The notes beneath the pieces are model-generated. The model was not told the origin of the DNA and did no database searches. It saw nothing but the letters and a program-made list of their open reading frames with translations. Positions 1 through 12,180 of a DNA stretch of 64,000 nt are shown one piece after another. Location: positions 8,460,001 to 8,524,000 of the forward strand of contig CP114485.1 in the NCBI GenBank assembly GCA_027186245.1, written 5' to 3'. Within the stretch, counting starts at the first letter, position 1; each line of letters opens with the position of its first letter. This DNA comes from Coriaria nepalensis (lineage: Eukaryota > Streptophyta > Magnoliopsida > Cucurbitales > Coriariaceae). Made by a program: the position numbers and the translations under genes.

Positions 1-180
1 ATCAATCAATGTCTATTCTTGAGATCCCATGACAATGAACTATTTGTATCTTAAGAGTTTTTAGCGACTTGAGTCTTTACTACTATCTTGATCTCTATCA
101 TGGTTTTCAAAGTGCATAACTCAAGATACTGAATTTTATCATGATATGCATATACAAAACATATAGTATCAATTCTAACA
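1..180 (-). mobile_element. Copia-type LTR, start portion (family B), runs off the window edge
   Basis: On the minus strand this begins at 180 with TGTTAG, the usual TG start of an LTR. It matches by eye the start of the minus-strand LTR at 22150-23785, including its ATGTTCTATAAATAC-like stretch and the sequence around 'GATCTCTATCAT'. The rest of the LTR lies outside the window. Confidence 0.6.
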
Positions 181-533
181 AAATCAATAAATATGATAAA
201 TAATAACTAACTTCATTAATGACAATAAGTAATGTATTGCATAAATATAGTATCACATACAATATTTATCCCATCGGATCAAAATCCGATTGGCTTGACG
301 GATGTACGCTTTCAGGAGGGAGGGGGGGTGGGGGATGGGGAGGAAGAGGAGGTGCTCATCTCCTTAAAATGGTAGAGATGTCATTTTCTCCTATCCTGAC
401 CAATCGTTAGATTTTTTTTAAAAATTCAATTATTTAAGGTGAAGCGGGATAAACTTTTAATTTTTAAAAACTTCAAGCACCTAAAATAATAAAATAAACT
501 TTCAACTTCAACCTAGTGCCCTTGTGAAAGTCT
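181..533 (-). mobile_element. Short internal segment between two family-B LTRs
   Basis: This stretch of about 353 bp lies between the LTR start at 180 and the LTR end at 534, both read on the minus strand. The part near 250-310 matches the sequence beside the LTR at 23785-23950. It also holds a G-rich run at 316-350 on the plus strand. No gag or pol coding is visible, so if the two LTRs belong to one element it is almost wholly deleted inside. Confidence 0.4.
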
Positions 534-1340
534 TGTTAGGGAGTGGGTCATGCATATAATAGAATAAATGCAACGAAAGAAATATTTTAAAAAAATTTCG
601 GATCATATCCTAGCATACATAGTTTCTATCTAGACCGATCATACAATAATTATATAACATATTATATAAAGCATAGTAAACCCCATCAATATTATATCAA
701 GGTTAAGGGAAAAGAAATAACTCTTTTGATTTACAAAACTCTTCTCGAATAAGATCGGGAGGCGTCTACGTGTTCGCCCTCTAAGCGTTATCCATACGAT
801 TCATTTCGTACAGTTAAGTTTCTATTTAAGATCTCAACACATGACATACTAAGCTTAGGGAAAATGAATGCAAAATACTCTCTTTTTTCTCTATGATTTT
901 AGGCTAAAAGGCTTGTGTGAGCATTGTTAATTTCGGCCACCATACGCCTTGTCTTTGTAGGCAAAGGCTGGGTCATATTTTCCTAATTTTATTAGGAATC
1001 CTATCTGTTTTAACATACAAAAGTGAGATGAGCTAAAGCCACCCACAACATGGCCGAGCACTCATGAGTTATTTAATCAACAATTTGATTAGTTTTGACT
1101 CATAAAAATCCAATAATAATCTGCCTCATTAACGTTTTAATGTCTAATTATTAATTATGAACTTTTAGTCTCATTTCATAATTAAGTAAAAGATCCTATA
1201 TAACTTATTAATTTCTATTTGATTCAATTTCATACTTAATTGTGCTAACAGAGCAACATAATATTAAATTAATAAATTAATAAATACCTTTTTGCTCTTA
1301 TATTCAAACTTTATCATATTGCCAGAGAGATTTATTTTGA
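534..1340 (-). mobile_element. Copia-type LTR, end portion (family B), truncated
   Basis: Read on the minus strand this LTR ends with CTAACA at 539-534, the inverted complement of the TGTTAG start at 180. It aligns by eye with the plus-strand LTR at 16750-18390, for example the blocks 'GGATCATATCCTAGCAT' and 'AAGAGTTTTGTA'. It also aligns with the minus-strand copy at 22150-23785. Homology fades at about 1340, where LINE sequence takes over. Confidence 0.6.
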
Positions 1341-1379
1341 TTTCGCATGAAACGTATGAAATAAAATTCAACCTTTACT

Positions 1380-2620
1380 TCTTAAATATATTCGCAAGAA
1401 AATAAAAGGTTGCTACTCATATTGATCTGGTCATATTAACTTGAGTAAGCCTTTTGATAAAAAGATATTTCATCAACTTGGTCTCCTAAATCTGGTGGAG
1501 TGTTTAACTTAGCTTCTGCTTGGGATGCTATTAGAGCTAAAGCTTCTAAACCGCATGTTTAGTGTTTACATTGCTGCTTGGTCTAAAATAAGATTTATAT
1601 TTTCTATGGAAGCTCATTAAATGTATTTTGCCTTTAGATACTAACGTTCAAAAGAATGGAGTTTTTCTTATCTCTATATGTCCTTTATCTTATCAAAATA
1701 TTGAGACATAAACTCATCTTTTTATTTATTGTACCTTAGCCCAATGTTTATAGAACTTGGATAAATCTGTTATAGGAAATGATTTAAGAACTAAGTTCAT
1801 TTGCATCAAATAGCTTTTGGTTTTCCTTTAGAGCTAAACTTAAGATTAATTGATTTTACTAAAATTGTGCCTTCTCTAATTATTTGATTGGTATGGAAAG
1901 CTAGATGTGCTAGATTGTATGGTAATATTATTCATTTTTATCATTTGACTAATGAAATCGTCTTCCTTCTCAAGGGTTATTTTAAAAGATTTAAAGGACG
2001 TCACCTTGAGTCACCTTGCAATGCAAGATTCCCTCATTCTATAGATGTTAAGGATCTTGACTTCTGCTCCGAGTCTGAAATGGAGTTTTCCTCATCTCAA
2101 CAGAATCGGGATAAATATTGATGGGTAGCAATGGAAATCCAGATTCTCAGGATTTGACATCATTTTTCAGAAAATCTCACATATCTTTTATTCAAACTTA
2201 TTCTATTAATTGTGAAAAACTTGCTACTGTCTACAAGTTGAAGCAAAATTTTATAGAGATACTATGAAATTTGTCTAAAGATGCAAGTTTACATTGCTTT
2301 CATTGAATCAGATTCGCTTTGCTTTGTTCAGATGGTTTGTGGGGTTTTTTTGAAGTACCTCATATTCTATATCATACTATTAATCTAACTAGAGATATTA
2401 TGAAGTCTGTTAGCAATTAATTTGGATAATTATTTCAGGGAAGTCAATTAAGCTGTTAATGCCGGCAAATCTTAGTTGTTCTAACGAGTTCGACTCTAAT
2501 TTTCTTTTTCTATGTTTTTACCTAAATCTATTAACTTGAAAATTTTCTATAATAAATTAGATTTTGGTTTTCTTAGAATTGTTTATAATTAAATATATGT
2601 TAGAGGTTTTGGTTCTTATA
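1380..2620 (+). pseudogene. LINE (non-LTR retrotransposon) ORF2 fragment, C-terminal part
   Basis: Broken reading frames give residues typical of the C-terminal zinc-binding reverse transcriptase region of plant LINEs. Examples are SPKSGGVFNLASAWDAIRAK near 1480-1550, a CPL-x4-IETxTHLF block near 1680-1730 and WKARCARLYGNI near 1895-1930. Several stop codons and frameshifts separate them. No poly(A) tail or target-site duplication is clear. It interrupts the LTR to its left. Confidence 0.6.
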
Positions 2621-2639
2621 TCCCTTCATTTTTTTTGGC

Positions 2640-2790
2640 AAATTATATACATCTCACTTGAGGCATAGTGATATTACAAGGACCCCTTATGATTTTTTGT
2701 AATCTAAGGTAAACTTGAAGAAATCCACTTGTAATTTATAAAACTATAAGAAATTCACCTATAATATCACTATACCTTAAAAGAGATACA
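2640..2790. mobile_element. MITE-like foldback element, interrupted at its right end by an LTR
   Basis: The arms near 2643-2680 and 2760-2790 are imperfect inverted complements: 'AGGCATAGTGATATTACA' on the left pairs with 'ATAATATCACTATACCTT' on the right. The whole is about 150 bp with no coding. Its right end appears to continue after the solo LTR: bases from 4859 (ATATAACC) pair with the left tip (TTATATAC) better than the LTR sequence does. Confidence 0.5.
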
Positions 2791-4858
2791 TGTAATACCC
2801 ATTTTTTTATTGGGTTTTCATTTTTCATGATTAATAATATTTTATACTACTTTCTATTAGAGCTTGATAAGCATATGTTGATATGCAAAAAATATTTGAC
2901 ATGTGTCAAAAGTTGATTAGGAAATGGTTTGAATTAAATGTGAGTCAGTTACAGTTAAACCGACTAATTAAAATTAGGTAAATAATTTAATTAGTTAGAG
3001 ATTAATTTTAATTAGGTGTTAATTAATCCCGATCTATCGAATATAACTTAAATAAAGTAAATTCAGTTAAATATGAGATATTTACAATAAAATGAAAAAA
3101 TCACTTAGATTGATAACGTAGCGCGAGAAATGACCATAGATTACCTTTACAAAGATCATGGAAAGTGAAATATTGACCGTGAGGGGAAAAAACAAAACAA
3201 CCTCCACCTAACCAAAGAGTTTGGCCGAAATTGGAGAAAGAACTAAGCATTTCAGCTAAAATTGGATAAAGACACCAAGTGCTAGAAACATGACTTAAAC
3301 CTAGACAATTGAAAATATAAATCAAAGAGAAAGAAACTAAAACTATGTAGCTGGGATGAATGAAGTAAATGATGTGGCAAATGATTGAATTTTGAGCTAG
3401 AAATTTTATGAACCTCACATAAGAGGCATGAATAAGTGTGAACAAAATTTCAGATCAATGGGAGTTATGATTTATGGGATACAAAGATCCAAACCTCTAC
3501 TATGTACTTAAGAAAGGGTTGGCCGAGACATTATGTTTTCAAGGATTAACTAGAATGGCTTGAATCATAAGGTAAAAATGATAATCTAGGAGGAAACACT
3601 TTGGCAAAAGTTACTCATTTAATCAAGTAAGTTATAATAAGAAAATATTTGGAAATAGATTCCTAAAAATAAATGAGAGAGGTATAGTGATATAAGTTAA
3701 CTAAATAGAAAAGCTTATGAAAAGTTAAGCTCTTATTAAGCTAAGTTAAATTCTTGGTTGGATAATGAGAGAGGTATAGTGTTCATGAAGTACTCAGTCC
3801 TTCAGGTAAATCATAGAATTCAGGTAAGTACAAACCTCACCTATAACAAGGAAACTATTTTTAGAACTTAATGAGGTGTTTCTAAGGATTGCATGGTTAT
3901 TCACATTATTAATTGATTTGTAGTTATGAAATAATTGACTGTTATGAGTGCTATAATTGTTATAGTTACTACTTATAGAACATTCTTGAGCAACATATGC
4001 ACTCATGAGTATCATGCAAAGTTTACCTCATATTTCATATTAGGAAATTAAGAAGTATATGAAGATAGAAAGAAACGAGATAGAATAGTTTAGTGTAGTA
4101 ACGACTTCTCGAAGAAAGGGTCGTGGACTAATGAAAAGAGGATTATGTAAAGTTATGCAAATACATGCTGAGGCATGCAAGGACTATGGGTAAGTTCAAA
4201 TAGGTTTGCTCCCCCATCTTTCCATTGGTGGAGCGCTCAACTGGTACATACATAGGGCTCAATGAAAGAAAAAGTAAGAAAGTGTAAGAAAGAGTAAGAT
4301 AGAAGCATGTAATAACCCTTACGAAGAATATGGGTTTTAAGATTATTATATATTACATGTTTCATACATCATATGCATTTATAATTATTTTGTGAGTTAT
4401 GTTTGTACTTGTTGAGCAAAAGCACATGTCTTACGTCCCATGTTAGCACTAAGGATAAGTAAATGATCTAGTTACCCTGACAAATTTGTCGAGAGAGTGC
4501 GATGATTACAGAGGAGGTAATGGTATCAGGACTAAAGCTACGATGTAAACTTCCGCTTTAATATTGTAAATAAGGATAGTTATAAATATTTTGATGCATC
4601 TTAAGGACTTGGCCAATGTCTTGAGAACTTTCTTACAAATGTTTTGAGATCTCATAGGCGACACATGCACGTTTAATAGTAGCAGTATGACATATTTTTC
4701 ATATGATAGATGTTGCTACAAATCAAGAAACCTTTTTAATGAAAAAAAAGTTTTTAAAAGCTTCTTTGATACTAAGTCCGTAGTGGAAAAACAAAATTTA
4801 CTCTGATTTATGAGAAAAGCATAGGAAAGTAACATTCCAAATAGCGCGGGTCATTACA
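2791..4858 (+). mobile_element. Solo LTR of a Ty3/gypsy-like element
   Basis: The segment starts with TGTAATACCC and ends with GGGTCATTACA, so its termini are the inverted repeat TGTAAT/ATTACA. The TGTAATACCC start is common in plant gypsy LTRs. Flanking bases are ATACA on the left and ATATA on the right, a near-matching 5-bp target-site duplication. Length is 2068 bp. No gag or pol is next to it, so it is a solo LTR. The same family appears on the minus strand at 63775-64000 (shared block around 3826-3990). Assignment to gypsy rather than copia is inference. Confidence 0.6.
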
Positions 4859-4959
4859 ATATAACCAAAAATATAATAGCATAAGTAGAAATACTATTAG
4901 AAATGACACACTTGCATATTTCCGGAAAAAAAAAGTGATAAATTAAAAATAGAATGTGG

Positions 4960-6290
4960 CAATTTAAATCTTACTTTTTCCTTGACTTCTGATATTTGGA
5001 ATGCACGTTATAAAGAGGATTATTTATATGTTAATATTCATTATTTAGATTTGGAATAGACCCTAAATAAAAAATTAATAGGATTTAGAGTTATAAATTA
5101 AGCACATACTAGTGAAAATATATGTGATTTAATAATGAAAATTTTGGGTGAATTTGATAACAAAAGTCATATAATATCCATAACTTTAGATAATGTTACA
5201 GTAAACATAAGGGATGTCTTTGAATCACTACTTAACCAGTATAATAGTGGAGTTTTCCTACATCAACGTTGTACATGTCACATCATAAATTTCATTGTAA
5301 AATCAAGTATGAAAGAACAACAGGTAAACCATTTTGTTGATAAAATTTGATTGGTATTATCTTGGATGAGTAGTTCAAATTTAAAAGATATTGTAGTGCA
5401 TTCATTGTAAAGCTCAAAATTTTGGAACTGATATGCTGGTAAGGTGGAATTCCACATATTTGATATTGAAAAGTGCTCTCCCACATAAAGAAATAATTAG
5501 TAATTTTTTAAATTCTTGTAATTCTCATATTTTATTGAGTAATTCTGATTGAGATATATCTGAAAAATTTGCATGCTTTTTAGAAATATTTTATGATTCT
5601 TCTATTTGACTTTCAAGGATTTATTATCTAATATCTTCTCTTGTATTTCATTTACTTGTTGAAATGACTAGTTTGTTTCAGATCTATGAAAATGATGAAG
5701 TGTTTAAACATGTTGTTTAGAAAATTGTTTCAAAATTTAAAAAATATTAGAAGGAAATTACTCTTTTATATATTTTTGCTTTTATATTAGATCTTAAGGT
5801 TAAGTTACAAGGTCTAACAAATACTCTTATATTTATGAGTTAACATATAAATGTTGATTATTCTTCCACTGTTAGTAACATTACTAACAAGTTATATGAG
5901 GTGTTTGGTCCATGATAATAAGTACAACTACTTGCGGAAACAAACACAAGAACAATAGATTCGATCCAAGAGGAAGAGTTGAAATTTTGTTAGCAATTCC
6001 TATTTCAGTTCAAATTCAAGTTCCAGTTCCAATTTCAATGGGATGGAACTCTAGAAATATCTCAAAACCGATTTCTCATTTTTTTTTTAAATTCTTGTGC
6101 AAATGATTCAAAATCCTTATGCTTTTTTGATTGGTGGAAGAGAAGCTCTACATAATTTCCTATATTAGCACGACTTGCACGAGATGGGAGGACTTCGTTA
6201 AAGTCGGAATTGGCTGAAACATTATTATGCATAAAAGATTGGGAGTATACAACTCATCAAGTTCAATATACAACTTATAATGAAGACTTA
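4960..6290 (+). pseudogene. hAT-superfamily transposase remnant (Ac/RICESLEEPER-like)
   Basis: Broken frames encode blocks characteristic of plant hAT transposases. In order these are TSDIWNARYKEDYL near 4987-5030, then an open stretch 5135-5350 with ISITLDNVTVNIRDVF and FLHQRCTCHIINFIVKSS, then a C-terminal dimerisation block FFDWWKR near 6122-6145 and ILARLARD with LKSELAETLLCIKDWE near 6163-6245. The dimerisation region has an in-frame stop, and stops and frameshifts occur throughout. An inserted or unalignable stretch lies around 5900-6110. The element is immobile. Terminal inverted repeats were not identified. Confidence 0.75.
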
Positions 6291-7500
6291 GTTTAATATT
6301 TTTAGAATATATTCTTAGATGATGAAACTTTTAAAATGAAAAATAGTTATTTGATCCACTAATGACTAACCACTATTAATGAATAGATAATAATAGATTA
6401 TAATTTATTAATAACTTTTATTATTTATTTATTTTTATTTATGATTTTATTGTAAGGTATATTTTTCCTCTTTAAGATCGAGAGATTTTTGTGATGGAAT
6501 CATAATGGTTGAGCTATAATAATTTAATCATCTATATATTATTTATTAATATGTAATGAAGTCATTAATATTTCTTCTGTTTGATCGTATATTGTCTAAC
6601 AACATTTCGCTTTAATTTGAATGTTTTAATTAATAACTAAAAATATGAATAATAAAAAAGTAGAATATTTTCTAAAACGCTTCCCTAAAATAGGAAAAAC
6701 ATTCTAATCTATTCTCTAAAAGTATTTTAAGCTGTTGTCATAAAATGTTTTTTATCAAAAAATTATGACGAGTAAATACTTGTCAATTATTCTTGTCAAA
6801 TTAATTGGCAAACGAGCTTTCAAGCATATATGATTTTAATAAATATTTAAATATAAAATAAATAAATAAAAAGTTGTTAATTTTAAAATAAGAAGAGGCA
6901 AAATTATTAATTTAAAATTTTTTACGGATCTCTTATAGTAATTTTTTTTTTTAAAGTCGAAGTCTTCAACCATTTTCTAATTTTCTTATTTATGTTATGT
7001 TCTTTCTCACTTTCGAGAGAAAACATTTAGATTGAGATCTTATTTATCTCTTTTTGATTTATTTCTTACTTTATGATTTATTCTATTTTTATGATTTTGA
7101 GATTTTAAAATCTTCAAATTTAATTTGAAATACCTTGAGAGATTTTTGTTTCTAACTCTTGTATATGTGATTTGATCTGTTCAGGCTTTTTCATAGTTGT
7201 GCTTTTCAGTTTTATTTTTCTCACAACCCAAAAATAAGTAGTGAATAGTAAATATGAAAAATTTATAGGATAATCCTACCAAATCACTATGCTAGTCGAT
7301 CAAATGGTATTATATTGACATGATAGTCAATCTATTATGATAGACTGATATTTACTGGAATCGACATAATAGCCTGTGATCTCCTATGATCAAGATGATA
7401 ATCAATCTTTTATCGTAGTAGAATGTAGTAAATCGCGATTGACTACTATATGGATCATAGTAATTCAATTAATGTTGATCTTATTGTAGGAAGATGTATA
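6291..7500. other. AT-rich intergenic DNA, nothing recognised
   Basis: The sequence is low in complexity with many short A and T runs. I see no coding frame, RNA gene or clear repeat end in it. Confidence 0.5.
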
Positions 7501-7546
7501 TATAATAAATAGAATATAGTAAACAGTAATTAAGAAAATAGTAATG

Positions 7547-7800
7547 CTATAAAATAGAATAGTATGTAAAATAGAATAGTAAAATGAAATAGAATAGAAC
7601 AGTAAAATAGAACATATCAGAATCTATAAAAAGCATAATAGAATATAATATATAAAAATAGAATAGAACAGTAAAATAGAATAGATCAGAATTTGTAAAA
7701 AGCACAATAGAATATAATCTATAAAAATGGAATAGAATAGTAAAACAGAACAGAATAGAATATGGAAAAAATAAACTGAACAGAATATGAAAACATAACA
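7547..7800. repeat. AT-rich minisatellite with GAATAGAACAGTAAAATAGA motif
   Basis: Two long units of about 68 bp, each containing a variant of 'ATCAGAATCTATAAAAAGCA' followed by 'GAATATAAT' and 'GAATAGAACAGTAAAATAGA', lie in tandem, with shorter variants on both sides. The apparent minus-strand reading frames across it only reflect the repeat. Confidence 0.6.
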
Positions 7801-8460
7801 GAACAAGAAGAATAGAGCAGCAACAGATAATCAAACCGAGACCTGTTATGCAACAGTTTCTTTAAAACGGATTCGCCCTCTCACGTCGGTGCAGAAGGTT
7901 GAACGGCATCTGTCTCCCAGGATACAATGGAGATAAATACTAGCGGCACACCACCGAACTATTCCCGACGAACTCAAATAGTGGCTCGAACTTTACCACA
8001 CTAGAAACTTAGAACTCTAGAGGGATGAAGGAAATTAGAGGGATGAGAGATTTTGTTTTTGATTGTGTGTTTTCAAATGAGAGGAAAATGTCAATTTATA
8101 AGCTCATAAGGGGAATGAGAATTAATTTGGGTTTAATTCAGGTTTAAATATGATGAAATTAAATTTCATCCTTTTATCTTCAGCCTTTCATCTTCTGTAG
8201 AAGAAGAAAAAAATATCCGGGAGAAAAACAAAAAGAGCCCCAAGGCAAACCGAGTCATTTTTGAGCCGACATTCGACGCGCTCAGGTGCAGGCGCACACG
8301 AGCTAAGCCCGATTCGGTCCAGATTTACTCCCCCCTTGCAGGAGTGTGTAAGAGAGAGCATTCTAGCTTATATTTTATTACCTATTAACAAATGTGAAAT
8401 TTATATAAACACTCTCCCACTTGTTCTCATTTCCAATGTGGGATAGAATTTTCTCCTTCA
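7801..8460. other. Intergenic DNA, possibly part of an old LTR
   Basis: Base composition is more balanced than in the surroundings (for example 8240-8340). The stretch ends with a block around 8400-8460 containing CTCCCACTTGTTCTC and CAATGTGGGAT. These resemble sequences I associate with plant LTR elements, but I found no second copy in this window and no termini. No gene is visible. Confidence 0.25.
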
Positions 8461-8929
8461 TTTTTCCTCTTTCAAACCATTCTAATAGTTGTACTTTGAG
8501 ATTCAATTTCTTATTCACTCATTAATCATTTTAAGCATATCATATACCGATTTGAAGCTCTCACGAATTTTAATCACTATTCTCTAAGTTTTTAAAATTT
8601 AACTAAGTCTTTATTACTCTTTGTTATCTTGTAATTTTCAATTTTCATAATTATTGAAGATGATTTATTAAAATTATGAATTTAGTATTTAATTATAAAT
8701 TTTTCTTATTGATATTAATAATATTAAATTTAAGAAAACAAATCAATCTAAATTTATCTAATTGATATTAATATTATTATTAATTTATGCTTTTTTAAAT
8801 AAAAAAAATCAATCACCTCAAGATTTATTTATAATTCAAACTGAAATTTTAATTGAATTTCTAAATTATTTAAATTATCTATAGATAAAAATTAAAAAAC
8901 CGATAATATTTAAATTGACAACCGAAATT

Positions 8930-9233
8930 TTTTTTTTAAAAAAAAGTAATAAAACAATAACAGACTGCGATTTCGACCACCGACAGAGTCACAACGATAG
9001 TTCAAATAATCAATTTAACAGCAGCCAGCCAGACAACCAGCTGTCCATTACAGGACCTCTTGAGCTTCTGTGGTAACACGAGCTATGATTCCAGCAAATA
9101 ACCGTTCCACACCTATTTTGCCACGTAATAAACTGCCTTTTTTTTTTTTTTTGCCACTGATCTTCCACTGTCCAACCTTTCAGCTTCTCTTATCTTTTTC
9201 TCTGTTTCTCGCACTCTCTCGCTCAACGTGAGA
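8930..9233 (+). promoter_or_regulatory. Upstream region and 5' UTR of the GT92 gene
   Basis: The 300 bp before the start codon shift from very AT-rich to a pyrimidine-rich leader (CT-rich 9160-9225), typical of plant 5' untranslated regions. A T17-like run lies near 9138-9152. I could not fix a TATA box or a transcription start. Confidence 0.35.
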
Positions 9234-11201
9234 ATGGCCAAAGAGAATGAGAGGGAGAAGAAGCTGTACGTCGGAAATGGCCTAGTCTTCAATTACGCAG
9301 CAGAGCTTAAGCTTCTATTAACAGCTCTTCTTATTCTCTGTGCTTTGGCCACTCTGCTTCTGTTTGTCCCTTCTCGTTTCACCATTTCCGCTTCCGATTT
9401 CCGTTTATGCCCTTCCACTACTGCACCACACGCTATTTCTCTCTCCACCGTTCTCTCCTCCTCTGTATCTTCCCTCTCTCCAGTTCCTTCGCCATCACCG
9501 CCTTCCTTCGAGAAAGATCTCGTGCTCGACAATGGCGTCATCAAGCGGGCATTTAATCCATACGGTGCTGCCGCGTACAACTTCATCACCATGAGCGCTT
9601 ACAGAGGCGGCCTCCACACCTTCGCCATTATCGGTTTAGCTTCGAAGCCTCTTCACGTGTACGGAAACCCTACTTACCGTTGTGAATGGGTGCCAGAGCG
9701 GAACTCTTCTGAACGAATCTCTGGCTATGTTCGAAAGGTCCTCCCTGATTGGGGCTATGGCCGTGTTTACACCGCCGTCGTTCTCAACTGCACCTTCTCA
9801 CAGCCCTTGAATGTTGAAAATCAAGGTGGAAGACTGATCTTGTTTGCTTCTACTTCAGGCGGGGGAGATCGGAACTTCAATGTGACTGACAGAGTCGAGG
9901 TATTAACCGAATTACCAGGAAGCTTGAACACTTCTCTTTTCACATCAAAACCTAAGTACGATAACTTGTACTGTGGCTCGCCACTATACGGTAGTATTAG
10001 CCCACAGAGAGTGAGAGAATGGTTAGCTTATCATGTGAGGCTGTTTGGGGAGAGATCCCACTTTGTGATCTACGATGCAGGTGGGGTCCATGATGAGGTG
10101 CTTCATGTTTTAAAGCCATGGATGGAGTTAGGGTATGTGACTTTGCACGATATAAGGGAGCAGGAAAGGTTTGATGGTTACTATCACAATCAGTTTGTGG
10201 TGGTGAATGATTGCTTGCATAGATATAAGTTTATGGCAAATTGGATGTTCTTTTTTGATGTTGATGAGTACGTTTATGTGCTTCCAAAGAACACGCTCAA
10301 ATCGGCTCTCAATTCACTTTCGAAGTACTCTCAATTCACCTTCCAACAGATGCCCATGAGTTCTAAGCTCTGTCTCTCTGAAGATTTTGGGAAAACCCAC
10401 AGGTACATCTTGTCTCGTTTACTTTATTTTAATTTTGTCTCGTTTACTCTGAACTTACCATTCGATTATTATACTCGAATTAGTTTAGACAAATTTGGAG
10501 GTTTTTAACCATCAGTTGTCCAATAACAGGACCTCAAAGTCAGATAGATACTCTGTTTTCAAACCTATGAAAATGGTGCCTGTAGATGTGTTGAATAGAT
10601 TCAAACGCATAATCATATACCATTGTTGTAATCACCTTAAATTTCTGTTGATAATGATGGGAGATTGATACAGAAAGTAATTCTGGCAAAAAGACAATTA
10701 AATGGGCAATCTTGGCATCTCTGTTTTTACCTTTGATACAGAAAGTAATTCTATCTACCCGTGTAAACTTCAATTCCTTGCTCTAACCCATTTGGAAACC
10801 ACTAAAGCATATATTGATTTCGCAACGCTTGTATTGATAAGTTTACATTGTGCAGGAGATGGGGGTTTGAGAAGCTTGTGTATAGGGATGCCAAAACAGG
10901 AATAAGAAGGGACTGTAAATATGCAGTTCAACCAAGGAATGTGTACGCGACAGGAGTGCATATGTCGGAGAATCTAATAGGCAAGAATACATATGATACG
11001 GAGAGACTCATTAAATACTATCATTTCCATGGAAGTATAGCAAATAGGCATGAGCCATGCCGTAAACTTGTTAATTCTCCGACCGTCGTCTTTGAAAATA
11101 TCTCCTACGTTTTGGACACCACCATGCGTGATCTTACTGGTGCTGTTAAGAGATTTGAGCTCAAAAGGATTGGGCCCAGGTTACAAACAACTCGCCAATG
11201 A
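9234..11201 (+). CDS. GT92 family glycosyltransferase, galactan beta-1,4-galactosyltransferase (GALS-like)
   Basis: Two exons, 9234-10402 and 10856-11201, encode 504 aa. The intron is GT-AG and splits an Arg codon. The protein is a type II Golgi membrane enzyme: a short cytosolic tail, one membrane segment at residues 25-45, a Ser/Pro-rich stem to about residue 90, then the GT92 (DUF23) domain. Diagnostic pieces are the DxD motif D342-x-D344 in FFFDVDEYVYV, YCGSPLYG, IYDAGG and, in exon 2, RWGFEKLVYRD and YAVQPRNVYATGVH. Plant GALS enzymes extend beta-1,4-galactan side chains of pectic rhamnogalacturonan I in the Golgi, and the length fits. The ATG at 9234 is the first in frame within a CT-rich leader. 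Substrate specificity is inferred from family only. Intact, with transposon debris on both sides. Confidence 0.88.
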
Positions 11202-12180
11202 TTCATTACAGGCCATCTTTTCTTTTTTCTTTTATTATATTCTTTTTATCCTGTCTGTAAATGTAGGAATATGAAATGAATTTTACATATGAATGATTGA
11301 TAGTCACATGCTGGGGTGGACCCATTCTGGCCATTGAGGGTACCCATGCATCATGTATGCAGGGTTTGTTACTTCAAATTTATTGTACCTACGTAAATAT
11401 TGCTTCACTAAATAACTTCTGGCTCAACGGTTAGTTAAAAGAAAGCTTGGTGGCTAGTTCATCTTGTTTTGATTCGGATCTCGAGGATGGCAAGGCAAGC
11501 TTTTTTTTTTTTTTTGTTATATCTTTTATTTTGCCTTTATTTTCGTTTCTTTATTTTTGGTCGGTTCAGGTCCCCTCTGTTTCGGATTCCTAGAACCACG
11601 CCACGGTATAGCCTATATATAGTATAGAGTCTACCTAAAGCTAAGTTATTGTATGTCATGTCTGATTTTGCAGCCACCTAAAGGTTAGTAATAGTTGTCA
11701 TGTCTGATTGCAGCCTCTTTTTTTTTTTGGTTGCGCTGATATTGACTTTCAGCTTCAATGTGTTGTCGGTTTGACGTGGGCATCCGAAGTGTGAATGGGA
11801 GACGGCTGGACAGCGAATTTAGTCTTTATTTTTTAATTTATTTTTTATGTGTTATTTTTATAAATTTAATAATTAAAATATATATTATTTTATAAAAAAG
11901 AAGATAAAAATATAATCTGATTAAAATATATTTAATTTATGAATTATATTTTTTTATCATATTTCTTCTATTTTCTTAATAATTACAAATTTTTTTTTTT
12001 TTTTTTTTGTGAATGTTGACGAATGACTGTTTATTTATACTCGATCTAAATCTGAAATATAAAGATCGATATTCGATATGAATATCTGAAATTTGAATTT
12101 AAAAATTGATATTCGATCTGAATCTGAATCTAAAAATTTTGAGACCGATATTCGATTTATAATTCCTAGTCTGATATCTG
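11202..12180. other. 3' flank of the GT92 gene and AT-rich intergenic DNA
   Basis: The first 70 bases are T-rich and likely 3' UTR. A T18 run lies near 11498-11515 and poly(T) tracts near 11718 and 11990. A weak tRNA A-box-like string (TGGCTCAACGG, 11423-11433) lies upstream of the first T-run, but no tRNA fold was seen. No gene is recognised. Confidence 0.4.

Noticed and set aside
7547..7834. 95-codon minus-strand hydrophobic frame
   Set aside because: It is a translation of the AT-rich minisatellite.
9293..9592. Antisense frame inside the GT92 exon
   Set aside because: It is the shadow of a well-supported coding exon with no homology of its own.
11410..11520. tRNA or tRNA-derived SINE with A-box-like TGGCTCAACGG and a following T-run
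   Set aside because: The B-box match is poor, no cloverleaf folds, and no second copy or target duplication was seen.
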